DNA of 64,000 bases from Marthasterias glacialis (Eukaryota > Echinodermata > Asteroidea > Forcipulatida > Asteriidae), in assembly GCA_911728455.2 (NCBI GenBank), contig OU452222.1, forward strand, positions 17,308,559 through 17,372,558. Reading direction: 5' to 3'. The translations under genes were made by a program, and so were the position numbers. How positions within the stretch are numbered: the first letter of the stretch is position 1; every line of letters begins with the position of its first letter. Under the pieces are notes generated by a model. That model worked only from the letters and a program-made list of their open reading frames with translations. It was not told the origin of the DNA and did no database searches. This document shows, one piece after another, positions 35,284-46,155 of the stretch.

Positions 35284-36890
35284 GAAACAAAAACAAAATG
35301 GCTGCACCGTAGTTAGACAAAAACAAAATGGTGCACCGTAGTGAGACAAAGCAAAATGGTTGCACTGTACTTGATAAGACGAGAACAAAATGGTTGCACC
35401 GTTGCAAGATAAAAACAAAATGGCTGCACCGTAGTATTATACAAAACAAATTGGTTGTACCGTAGTAAGACAAAACAAAATGGTTGCACTGTACGTAATA
35501 AGGCGAAAACAAAACGGCTACACCGTAGTAAGACAAAATCAAAATGGTTGAACCATAGTAAGACAAAACAAGATGGTTGAACCGTAGTAAGACAAAACAA
35601 GATGGTTGCACCGTAGTAAGACAAAACAAGATGGTTTAACCATAGTAAGACAAAACAAGATGGTTGAACCATAGTAAGACAAAACAAGATTGTTGCACCG
35701 TAGTAAGACAAAACAAAATGGTTGAACCATAGTAAGACAAAACAAGATGGTTGAACCGTAGTAAGACAAAACAAGATGGTTGAACCGTAAAGACAAAACA
35801 AGATGGTTGAACCATAGTAAGACAAAACAAGATGGTTGAACCATAGTAAGACAAAACAAGATGGTTGAACCATAGTAAGACAAAACAAGATGGTTGAACC
35901 ATAGTATGACAAAACAAGATGGTTGAACCATAGTATGACAAAACAAGATGGTTGAACCGTAGTAAGACAAAACAAGATGGTTGAACCATAGTAAGACAAA
36001 ACAAGATGGTTGAACCATAGTATGACAAAACAAGATGGTTGAACCGTAGTAAGACAAAACAAGATGGTTGAACCGTAGTAAGACAAAACAAGATGGTTGA
36101 ACCGTAGTAAGACAAAACAAGATGGTTGAACCGTAGTAAGACAAAACAAGATGGTTGAACCGTAGTAAGACAAAACAAGATGGTTGAACCGTAGTAAGAC
36201 AAAACAAGATGGTTGAACCGTAGTAAGACAAAACAAGATGGTTGAACCGTAGTAAGACAAAACAAGATGGTTGAACCATAGTAAGACAAAACAAGATGGT
36301 TGAACCATAGTAAGACAAAACAAGATGGTTGAACCATAGTAAGACAAAACAAGATGGTTGAACCATAGTAAGACAAAACAAGATGGTTGAACCATAGTAA
36401 GACAAAACAAGATGGTTGAACCGTAGTAAGACAAAACAAGATGGTTGAACCGTAGTAAGACAAAACAAGATGGTTGAACCATAGTAAGACAAAACAAGAT
36501 GGTTGAACCGTAGTATTAAACAAAAAATGGTTGAACCGTAGTAAGACAAAACAAAAAATGGTTGAACCGTAGTAAGACAAAACAAAATGGTTGCACCGTA
36601 GTATTAGACAAAACAAAATGGTTGCACCGTAAAGACAAAACAAAATTCTTGCACCGTAGTATTAGACAAAACAAAATGGCTGCACCGCAGTAAGACACAA
36701 ACAAAATGGCTGCACCGTAGTAAGACAAAAACAAAATGGCTGCACCGTAGTAAGACAAAAACAAAATGGCTGCACCGTAGTAAGACAAAAACAAAATGGC
36801 TGCACCGTAGTAAGACAAAAACAAAACGGTTGAACCGTAGTAAGACAAAACAAGATGGTTGAACCGTAGTAAGACAAAGCAAAACCATGA
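35284..36890. repeat. 29-bp minisatellite, about 55 units, 1.6 kb
   Basis: The central unit reads ACAAGATGGTTGAACCGTAG then TAAGACAAA. Central units are almost identical, differing mainly as ACCGTAG or ACCATAG, with a few TATGAC variants. Units at both edges are diverged and read AAAATGGCTGCACCG instead of AAGATGGTTGAACCG. Because 29 is not a multiple of three and the minus-strand unit has no stop in any frame, all three minus frames are open for hundreds of codons. These are not genes. Confidence 0.95.
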
Positions 36891-36960
36891 CAAGATAAAG
36901 GTCAGTTCACAAGCATTTAGAGGCTGGGTAAACTTTGTTGCTGTTTAATATAAATCAATG

Positions 36961-36996
36961 CAACCGAACCGAGGCTTGGCGGGAAGTGGTCTGGTT
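36961..36996 (+). repeat. short dispersed repeat, copy 1
   Basis: CCGAACCGAGGCTTGG...AGTGGTCTGGTT is shared with 46758-46790. The element's full extent is not visible. Confidence 0.4.
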
Positions 36997-38069
36997 ACAT
37001 TTTGTTTACCTTTACATACAATAACATGTAATTGTAGTAAAACATTTTCTGTACTTTTAATTGTTTTTAACCCCCAGGCCACTTGTTTAAATTTAATTGT
37101 TGAAACGAACGAACATTATACATAAATCAGAAATATAAATAAATATATATATAAAACCCATAGGGTCCCGTCCTATAGCAGTTTCTGCCCATCTTGTGTA
37201 GCATGATAATGGGGCACTGTAAGCTGAAGTGTTGTCACTAGAAGGTCGTTTATTTTCCTTTCGTTTTACTCTTCACTTGATCTCCTGTTTTGTAAGTGAA
37301 AATCAAAATGGACATCATTGATTTCGCCTCAAATCCACAAAGTGTATATGACTGTACCCACTATCCAACCGCTTCTGTGAAGATAAAGACTTCACGAGCA
37401 AAACTAAAACTAAAACCAAGTAGAGCGTCTAAAAACAAGGGACTGTTATTTTGTTTTTTTCTCTGTTTGTTATTTTTCTTTCATGTTTATGTAGAAACAT
37501 ACACTTGTTTTCCTTATCAAAATGGTTGGATTTTCGTAAGTTGTCCGAAGATAACAAAGTGAAGCAAAAGACCCAACTTCGAATCCCTCCATCCCGGTAA
37601 TATTCACACCATCTCCCCTCCTCCCGAGACACAAATCGGACTTGGATTGCGACTTGGGGCACTGTTGATTCGTTTTAATGACAACTCACATTGTATTCAC
37701 TGATTTATATGTTTCGTTCTCTAGGTGATGGGTTATTTTATTGCAGGTCATGTGAAACATTAATGTCATTGGCGCCTGACATTTTGGATATTGCATAAAT
37801 TACTTCAAATATTAAACTGATTACTGTACAACAGATAAAACACATAACGTTAAACAAAAACTATGATTTTGATAGCGGTAAAAGTCCTACGAATTTGAAG
37901 CTGATGAAGGACATTTTTTTAAACCAATCGCCCATTGTCTGCCCTTATTTTGATTTCAACAGACCGTCTCCGCTTTAACAATCCAACTTCACCAATCCAT
38001 CAAATTAAGGAAAAACCGCTTAAGTTTGATTCTAATTTCCATTTACAGAGACGTCATTATGACGCTAGT
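36997..38069. other. unique noncoding sequence
   Basis: There is a short (TA)n stretch at 37143-37152. Open frames at 37296-37562 and 37429-37662 (minus) overlap and lack domains. Confidence 0.5.
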
Positions 38070-38135
38070 TAATCCCCCCAGAATGGATTAAACGCCTATT
38101 ACTATTCATTGATGTCTAATCACATTTAGGGATTA
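38070..38135. promoter_or_regulatory. cluster of three TAATCC/GGATTA sites
   Basis: TAATCC at 38070, GGATTA at 38085 and GGATTA at 38130 lie within 66 bp. TAATCC is the core bound by K50 homeodomains (Otx, Goosecoid, Pitx). A further TCTAATCAC lies between them. Whether this is an enhancer is inference. Confidence 0.25.
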
Positions 38136-38499
38136 GCACTGAGGCTTGAAAAATCTGCTGTATGTGGCACGGGTCAGGAGGCTGCCTTGATTCGTGATCG
38201 AAACGGCTTTTCAGCGGTCAAGTTTATTCAGTCTACATAGAGACAAAGCGCGGATGTCGTTCGTAAACGTGTATCGAAATTATCAAATTTGTAAATTGAC
38301 GTGTTTGACGTAGTTTTGATATTTGATGTCGTATTATTTACGTATATTTCCGTTTCGCGTTATAAATATATATTGTGGCATTTAAAGCTTTATGGTGTAA
38401 AGCAAAGAAAACATTGTTTTAAACATGTATTTATTTGTGCTGACGCCCACAGTTAAGATTCCATGTATAATCTATTATTATTTGTGTTTTTGTACCCAT

Positions 38500-38675
38500 G
38501 CACCGAGGTGTGTTAAGCACTGTATACTTAGTATTTCCCGCGTCCTGTTGAAAATCGAAAATTAAAAAAACACACATGCATAATCTTTGGGTGGGCTTGC
38601 TATACCTATGGGATATGCCTGTAAGACCCGGGAAAGTACTGAGTATACAGTGCTTAACACACATCGGTGTATGAA
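38500..38675. mobile_element. two SINE family C 3' ends fused head to head
   Basis: GTGTGTTAAGCACTGTATAC...TCCCGCGTCCTGT (38500-38546) is the inverse of 38623-38674 (...GACCCGGGAAAGTACTGAG then TATACAGTGCTTAACACAC). The arms match over about 46 bp. Each half also carries the CCCACCC...ATATGCCTGT block seen in the SINE at 15745-15895, meeting at a shared GGGTGGG centre. No B box remains. Confidence 0.6.
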
Positions 38676-39302
38676 TAAAAAAACACAAATAATATTCTTT
38701 ATCCCTGATGCAAATTTAACATCTATTAAAATGTAATTCATTGTAAGCCAAGTTGTATTCCCCTTTCACAATGCTTTATGTAAAGATCAGCGGCCCGTTA
38801 ATCTTTTTGTTTAATTTTTATTTTATGTTTGTATTCATTTCATTTTTATTATTAATATTATTTTATTTTAGTGTGTGTATTTATTTTGTTTTGTTTTGGT
38901 GGTGCCCGTTCTCTTAGTCCGCTAGCAGCTTTTGTGACCTTTTCATTCCTAGATAAACGTATACATCAATTCGGTGCATCAACAACACAAAAGTATGTCT
39001 CTCCTTCATCCACCAAACTTAAGAAATCACAAAATCGTTATCGTGAGATCAGACCTTGTGGTCTTTCAAACAAGTCACATTTTGAACGAAGAATTCAAGC
39101 CGAACTTTTGAAGTCAACGCTGAGTGTAACCCCCTTTGCTTGTACAAACTTCGGCATATTGTTGTTCTTGTAAGACTATACCAACCGAAGCAATGGATGT
39201 CGTTGGAAATCTAACATTCTGAAATTCCCATCCCAACTTCGTCAAAATGCTACTGAGAAGTTCACATAAACAATCCCATGTTCAATATTGCAATGGCGAC
39301 TT
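38676..39302. other. AT-rich noncoding sequence
   Basis: A 100-codon plus frame at 38871-39173 has no recognised domain. Confidence 0.5.
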
Positions 39303-39349
39303 AAAAAAAAAAAAAAAAAAAACAAAAAAAAAAAAAAAAAAAAAAAAAC
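39303..39349 (+). repeat. poly(A) tract with one C
   Basis: About 47 bases are all A except a single C. No retroposon body is recognised on its left. Confidence 0.95.
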
Positions 39350-41689
39350 GCCCCAACCACAAAACAAAATGAATGCTATCTGTGACGCACCCGTGGACTG
39401 AAACTCCTATTTTCACAACGAGAGATAAGTAAGTCCTTCTCACGAACGGGCTGTTGTTATAAAGACTTACCCCCATCATTCCAACCCCCTTTTTAGAAAT
39501 TAAAAGATCCCTTCCTTTTCAGGATGACCTTGGACGGGGATACGAAGCCATTAATTAAAAAGAGGAAGAAGATAGAGCCGAGGAAAGGAGCTTGATACGT
39601 TCAATTTTCTCTTATGTACGCTTTAACCTTGATGAGTATAGGGTCGTCGTCACAGATTACACAGCATGCTGCGTATTATCTGAAGCACAGACAGACACAC
39701 CGGGCACTGCGATAATTGCAAAAGAATCGGCGCCAAAATTACACCGGATTTGTTACCGTATTAGAAAACAAACTTTTTTTGTTATTTTTTTTATATTTTT
39801 TTTTATTGATGATGGAGATTTAACGATCACTTTGTTGGATTTTTTTTTCTCCCCTTTTTAATTTCTAATTGGTGTCAGGGAGAAGCACAAGTGAGGCGTA
39901 CTTGACTGTTGTTTACATCAAATGAATTATGAAACCTCGTTATTTCTCGTGGTAGGGTTGAGCCGCATAATTACAGTACAGTTCCATCAGTAGTTGTTAA
40001 GTAAACCCTATTAGAGAGTTTGACCTCTGGAAAACAAAATGAGAATTCAGTTTAATTAATCTTAAAGAGAAAGGTAAATTATAGCGTCTTAAGTCATGTT
40101 TGATTTGCTTAAAGATGCCAACTGGGAATTTCTGCATGTTCATTATCACTGTTGGTGAACTATTTAAGCTTGTGTCGTTGAGTTGTTACTGTTGCATGTT
40201 ACTGTTGGTGAATCGATGTGGTTGTTTTCTATTTTTCAGTCTTCAGACACTTATTCCGTGTGTTTTTATCATCATTTTTAATGGTCACAGCTGAAGCTGG
40301 TGTATTTTTTTATAATGTTTTTATTTATCTAATTGTGTGTTATTACTAGTATTGTTTTTCTTTATAACTGTAGGGTATTTTAACATAGTTCGTTAGTATT
40401 GTCGTGTAGTGGATTGCTAGGATAATCTCGCCAACGTCGGTCGGGTTCTCCGTATCCCTAACTGTGATAGTTATTGCTGTTTGTCAAACACATAGGGGCA
40501 CCAGGCATGTTCAGTTTTGCTTGTATAATGTTTATTGTTTTGATTTCATTATCATTGTAATTATTATTTTATTTTTGAAAACATAAAACCAAAAGTAGAT
40601 ACAAGATGTAGTGGGGTTCATCAACTTTTCAAATTGTAAGCTTTTCCGGCAATCTTGTCATGCTGTATTTGTATTAAACATGTATTTTATCAAGTCTACA
40701 TAAAATTATTTCTGATTGAATATGTAACCTTTACCTAAATTTTACCAGAACCCATCCAGTGAACTTTCGAATGTCGAAAGGGGGTTATATTTTAAACATT
40801 GATTCGTAGAATGCTGGCACCTAATTTGTATGTATAATGCCTTTAGGAAATGTGAATGGCCCACGGAAATGACAGTGTTCGTAAATACAACCAACTTGTT
40901 TTAACAGTTGGTTGGATTTGGTTTTTATCGCAAAACAGCACAATCTGTCCACCACATAAATATGAAACTTTTCTATCTTTTTTTAACCGATTCAAATTGA
41001 GGGAAATACCAGCGGGGGACATCCAATGACGTAAGTTCGTCATTTCCTCTCAGATAAGGGCGTGGGAGACTAAACTTGTATTAAAAATAGCTGCCATTTC
41101 CGACCAGTGTGAAACTTCAACCATAGACGTTTTCATTTCAACGACAGCCTTAAAACAAGAAATTCCCAACTTATGAAAGATCGTTCAGCTACTCTGAACA
41201 TGTCGTCTTTCTTGGAAGGCAATGAGATGAAATGTCAGTTATTTTTCTCTTGAAAGTCTATTTGTAATACAGCGAGATGATGTCTTTTTTCCGCCGGATC
41301 ACCTCGTACTCACTACTAGTATCATCGTCGTGACTGAAGTGTTGTCTTTGTGATTAAAAACGATTGAAGTTATTCTCCAACTTGATCTCTGTCTCGATAG
41401 GAACAAGACCCCTTCCAATTGACCCTTTGGCCTCTGTGGTGTCAGAGTTCATACCAACAAAAATCCATTCAGATAAGCTTTCAATTCCAAACGGATTTGC
41501 AAAGAGCTCCACCGTTGCTATAAATTTCATGGCGAGCTTTCAATCATCCTAGCCAGAGTTTTATGTTAAAGTTGTGTGTGCGTGTGCGTGTGTGTTACAG
41601 CAGCTTCAAGTTCATGCTGTTCGTGCACGTTCAGTAATGTAATTATCAATTACTTTAGTTATTATTATTATACTTTTCTGGTAATGAAA
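39350..41689. other. unique, AT-rich noncoding sequence
   Basis: I recognise no gene. Some T-rich patches (39775-39855) and a (GT)n-like stretch at 41574-41596 are present. The remaining short frames lack domains. Confidence 0.5.
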
Positions 41690-41927
41690 CTAAGGGACCC
41701 TCAAAAGTGTTTTACACTGTGACCCGTTAGGCCTGAAGATACCTGTGTAGAGAAGATGATGAAGAAATATCATTTTTAGACGTAAGAGGAAAACCCCAAA
41801 ATAGAGAAAACCCACGCAATCAGGTAGGGACTGAAAACCAAATCCACACGCAAGGCTTCGGTCCGGGATTCGAACCGGGGGTCCACAGAGGTGAGAGGAA
41901 CCGCTGAGCCAACCTGATTGCCCCCCA
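41690..41927 (-). mobile_element. tRNA-derived SINE, family A, copy 2 (best copy)
   Basis: On the minus strand the A box TGGCTCAGCGG (41911-41901) and B box GGTTCGAATCC (41876-41866) are spaced as in a tRNA gene, in a head beginning CAATCAGGTTGGCTCAGCGG. The body continues AGTCCCTACCTGATTGCGTG, GGTTTTCTC, TTTTGGGGTTTTCCTCTTAC, TTTCTTCATCATCTTCTCT. It shares this tail with 2080-2262. The end of the tail is estimated. Confidence 0.75.
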
Positions 41928-42982
41928 TTATTCATTGTCGAGAGACAAGCCTAAGACTAATGCCTCCGTTCATTTAAAACTGTTATGTTCTCTTTAAAAC
42001 TAAACCAGAGTAATTGGTACACGATTGGTTGTTGAAACTCATGCTTGAGCGCCAGGATTAGGTGGGTGTGTTCGAGGTGAGATTTCACATAGCATCCAAG
42101 CACACAAGTCTCATCAGCAAAAAAAAACAAAAACAAAAGCTGAGATCTGTTGGTATTAAAAGAAAGTTTCTTGCTTAGCGAATGGTAACTCTTCGAAGGC
42201 ATGGCAACTCGTGTAATAAAATCGCCTATTAACAACTTCATTAAGTTGTTACGATGTAACGACGACCTACGACTAAGACAAACGCAGACTTAATAGAATA
42301 AGGACTGAACACGAAGAATGAAAGCGGATAGAAATATTCTGACCCAGCAGTAGAAATGATCCCAGCAAGTGAAACTGAATCAAGTAGCAGTCCATATGCA
42401 GCGGTCGCACTTACAGCGTTACGTCGTATCAGTTGATCAAATCGATGGCTAAACGGTTTTATTTACATGTCATATTTGTTATCCTGCACCCTTCCAATTT
42501 TAATCAAATAATTTCAGGAAATAGAAATCAGAAACTTCATTAAATAATTATTGCCTGTCCCGAGCTCTTCCTTTTTGGAAATCAATCCCATGGAAATGTA
42601 TCCAGCGTTGTTGTAAGTTGCCACCTGCGCGGGGGAGAAAGTATCTCCGCCGACCAAGGAGAGACGAGGGGGGGGGGAGCGACCCGTGTGTGTCTCTGCC
42701 TAGAATTAATTGTGGCATGTGGATATGTGCCATGTTATACAGCAGTAGCGGCGGGTTCGCGTTTTGGTTTTTATGTCGGGGACGATCAGCCAACGACGAG
42801 TAGGCCCAGCCATCCCGATATGCTATCCTGCTTCACTCTCGCCTACACTGCCTGCGGGCTCGAATCCTTGATACCTTACCGTATTGAGTGGTCGTATTGT
42901 GTAGCCTTTCTTACAGTCGTCTTTCTCGTGGTTTATCAAGCGACTGAGTGTGTTATGATTTAATAACTATTGATCTGAACAG
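41928..42982. other. unique sequence, no gene recognised
   Basis: Overlapping frames on both strands at 42548-42963 have no recognised domain. A G run lies at 42670-42679. Confidence 0.45.
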
Positions 42983-43104
42983 GGGATGTAGAGAATCTTC
43001 GTCGAATCTCTTTTCAAGGACAAGAATATATCTTTCAGATCTCGAAATATTATGCCATTGGAAGGGCCATTGGAGAATTTAACAAGTTCATTCGATACAC
43101 TTTG
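42983..43104 (+). CDS. possible 122-nt exon, product unknown
   Basis: After CTGAACAG| at 42982 the frame is open for two bases plus 40 codons, ending at TTG|GTGAGT (43104/43105). The peptide begins DVENLRRISFQGQEYIF and continues ISKYYAIGRAIGEFNKF. The composition looks like a folded protein segment but I recognise no family. A second acceptor, ATCTTTCAG| at about 43038, would give a 66-nt in-frame version. The first acceptor is pyrimidine-poor. A TGA at 42976 closes the frame upstream, as expected for intron. Confidence 0.33.
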
Positions 43105-44689
43105 GTGAGTTTGACGTGACTACACCCAAACGCACTGGTGGCGAGCGTGGAAACTATAACAACAACATTCAGGACTTTCTCTCGTACCCAATCTATTTCA
43201 TTGTTTATTTTGATTTGATTTTTTATTTCATGTACTTATTCTTCTGTCTATATTTAGGTCCTTAAACCGTGCTCATTTTAGAATGTTTAAATGTTTATGA
43301 ATGTTTTTTTCATAAAGTATGAAAACAAGATATATTAACCGAGAAAGATGCACAAAAACTATTGTTGGTAATCACGTGACAATTCATGAAGGTAAACACT
43401 GTCTAAGCTGTGACAGATCTGTGTAGTGTAGGGGGAAAAAAAGAAGAAACAAAAACTCAACAATGCTGTTCAACTCCTCAACACTGTGCCTCCCCGGCGA
43501 TTGTTGGTTATTAACCACAAAGTGCCAGCAATGACATACCGTGCGACGTGGATATACCGTTTTTAGTCCTGATTTGCATAACAGTATCACTCAATGTGAA
43601 AATTCATGGAGAAAAGGAAAATCGGAATAAATTACTTTGTCATTTCGTGTATTCAGAAAAGAACGATTGCGCAGAAGACAAGAGCGAAACGTTCCTGTGC
43701 CTAGCATGTCCCCGAGGTGTTTAAAGACGTCGTGTGAGATTTGAAGATATCAGGGGGAAATCAGTTGGCATTTTGTTTCCTCAGTATCAGAAAGCTCAAG
43801 TTAATCAGGTACATATTTGAAGAAGAAAATAAATTCTGCTGGTAATGCTGTCACGTTCCAGAAAAAAAACTTTAATTCTAAATCTAGTTTGATTGTTACT
43901 GGTCATGCAATGTTCAATTCAACGCTACAACACAAAAGCACAGAAGACGTATAGTCCTATTAACATCGATGCCTTAAAGACGTGTGCGCTCTTTTCTAAT
44001 GATACAATCACGGTGAAGCCGTGTCACTTGAAAGTATGGCCTAAGCAGGAATTTGCTCGATGTAGACAATGAGTTCTACAATTCACAAGTCTCAAATAAC
44101 TGATTGGTAAGGTGTTACAAGAATGTGATATTATGAACTTCAATTTTCAATTATCCGGGCCAGTTAATTATAATTTTGCAGGGGAGTGAGACTTCAGTGT
44201 ATTTCAATTTATTATTACTATTATCATTATTATTTTTTTTAAGAGCCAACTGTGGCATACTAGCCCTGTTCTTTCCGGTGATCCCAAATAATCATCTTGG
44301 TCTTCCGTATTATCTTCCCCCGTCTGCATTACATCTGAAATATTGGCGAGAACTAGTGAACATATTGCCCCCATTTGCTTGGAAGTGTTTCTGTCGCTGT
44401 TATGCACGCACATACTAATGCCGTTATTTACCGGGGTTGTTTGCATACTCGTGGCCCTAAAGTCTAAAATTGTGCCTGTGTCATTCAGGAGACGTTAGTG
44501 ATGTCCTTTCACTCTATTGTTCTGAGTCGATGTTTGTTGTGATATTGAACACCTCGACTTCCATGATTAACTCCCGGGATCCCTTCTAGATTTCATCCGA
44601 TGGTCGCGTTCCTCTCAACCACTTGGCTCGAAGATTACAGGAATAAAAAGTAGATCTCTCGTCCATGACTCGCTCTGCTTATTAGTAAC
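43105..44689. other. unique noncoding sequence
   Basis: I recognise no feature. A TCACGTGA E-box lies near 43372. An 80-codon frame pair at 44176-44446 on opposite strands is treated as chance. Confidence 0.5.
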
Positions 44690-44910
44690 TGCGGAGACCG
44701 GCGCTCGGCCGAACCATCACAAAACGTTAGTCAAGTTTCGTCCCCGCGCAAGTGAATGCGGATCGCCACGCGCGCGGCCCACGATTATGCACGATGTGAC
44801 CAGAGTTGACAAAGTACACTAAGCTGTCCGCAAACAGACGACAAAAGCCCGCCTTTTTTCGACCAAAGTTGCACTAATCTACTGCACAGCCGTCTACGCG
44901 TGTCACGGCG
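44690..44910. promoter_or_regulatory. CpG-dense segment, possible promoter
   Basis: About 17 CpG dinucleotides lie within 44694-44802, including CACGCGCGCGGCC, against a CpG-poor AT-rich background. It lies 170-590 bp upstream of the 234-codon plus frame at 45281. The combination could be a promoter or first exon. No TATA box or initiator was identified with confidence. Confidence 0.35.
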
Positions 44911-44950
44911 GTTCAAGTGACATTTTCAGAAGTGTCAGTCACCTGGAGAG

Positions 44951-44969
44951 AGATCACACAGTGTGATCT
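44951..44969. promoter_or_regulatory. perfect palindrome AGATCACACAGTGTGATCT
   Basis: Nine-base arms flank one central base, just downstream of the CpG-dense segment. The binding factor is unknown. TGTGATCT/AGATCACA resembles half of several nuclear-receptor or zinc-finger sites, but I make no assignment. Confidence 0.35.
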
Positions 44970-45113
44970 AAAGTAACCTTCTTACCATGTTGACTTTCAT
45001 GCGTAATCAACAACAAAACCAAGCCTTTGCCATAGCAATAACCTTTCAGTCAAGAAAAAAATATAGAAGCGAAAAAAACGACAGAAGAGCTAAGAAAACA
45101 AGTGTTTGGTTTA

Positions 45114-45114
<1 letters not shown>

Positions 45115-45150
<36 letters not shown>
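45115..45150 (+). repeat. 36-nt poly(A) tract
   Basis: This is an uninterrupted run of 36 A. An AATAAAG lies just after it (GCAATAAAGAAG). No retroposon body was recognised upstream. Confidence 0.95.
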
Positions 45151-45152
<2 letters not shown>

Positions 45153-45280
45153 ATGGCAATAAAGAAGCTGAACATTATTGACATCTCCATCATGTTCTAG
45201 CTGTTATAACCACGCCATAGAAAGACCCTGTGCGGTTCTTTTTACAAGCGATATTAAAATATTGAATAGATATATTGCGG

Positions 45281-45982
45281 ATGCTGGCGCAGCGTCGTGT
45301 TCTTTTTCTTCCCTCCTACAAACTAGACAATACTCATCACCCGTTCCTTCCCAACAGAGATCTTCGTTTACCGAGCAGCGTTTTACACCATTTCCGTCCG
45401 ATTGTTAGAGACAAGATTGGAAATCCTCTGAAGGTCGTCTCCTCCACATCTTTACTGCGCTCACGAGGGAACGAAAAACCATTTCACAATGACATGGAAA
45501 CGAACACGCTAGAATATAACCTCCACTTTTCTGCCTATATTGGCATTTTCCTGCACTTTGTTCGCTTAAGAATAACCATCAGAAAGAGTCGTATTCCCCC
45601 TAGGGTTTTTCTGGATATGCCTCGAGCCTGCCAGCTGCTGGTGCGAAGGGGAGAAAAACCAAGAAAGCAAAAAAATAGAGAATGCTCAACGAGCAAACAG
45701 GGTCGGTATACACCACGATTATTATACGCTACGCTAAACGCATTGTATGCGCTGAGCGGGCGAACCGGCGCGGTAGCTTTACTCGTTACGCTACCCAAGT
45801 GTTTTTCTTATCCCTCCTATGCTATTTTCATAAACCCGGCATCACAACAGCCCTGTAGTTTTTCCTTTCACAGTAATTTCCAGTTTGTTTTCTCCCATTT
45901 TACTCCACCAGGTATCTTATTTCGACCCCAGTGTGTCCCCAGCGAAGCTGCGTCTAAACAGCCAACACTCTTGTATATATAA
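45281..45982 (+). CDS. longest non-repetitive open frame, hypothetical protein
   Basis: ATG at 45281 opens about 234 codons ending at 45982 (start MLAQRRVLFLPSYKLDN). The peptide is basic, with many Arg, Lys and Pro, and contains a hydrophobic stretch AYIGIFLHFV in the middle. No domain, signal peptide or repeat is recognised. Given local composition, a frame this long is uncommon by chance but not impossible. An 87-codon minus frame overlaps it. The CpG-dense segment lies upstream and the exon candidate 46156-46261 lies downstream. Confidence 0.25.
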   Translation: MLAQRRVLFLPSYKLDNTHHPFLPNRDLRLPSSVLHHFRPIVRDKIGNPLKVVSSTSLLRSRGNEKPFHNDMETNTLEYNLHFSAYIGIFLHFVRLRITIRKSRIPPRVFLDMPRACQLLVRRGEKPRKQKNRECSTSKQGRYTPRLLYATLNALYALSGRTGAVALLVTLPKCFSYPSYAIFINPASQQPCSFSFHSNFQFVFSHFTPPGILFRPQCVPSEAASKQPTLLYI

Positions 45983-46155
45983 TCACTCGTTTCCATCCGT
46001 GTCGTATACTTTGCTTCTGTAGACAACCCGGGCAGACACCTGCGAGGTTTTGGGGGCTATTCTTGGCACTTTCTCTCAACTTTGAATGATTCTTACGTGG
46101 GCTAAGAGGTGACTATCCCACCTCCATACTTTGCCGGCCGTCCTTTACACCCCAG

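Noticed and set aside
35313..36497. 394-, 348- and 335-codon minus-strand open frames
   Set aside because: They are the three phases of a 29-bp tandem repeat with no stop codon. There is no unique sequence, domain or splice support.
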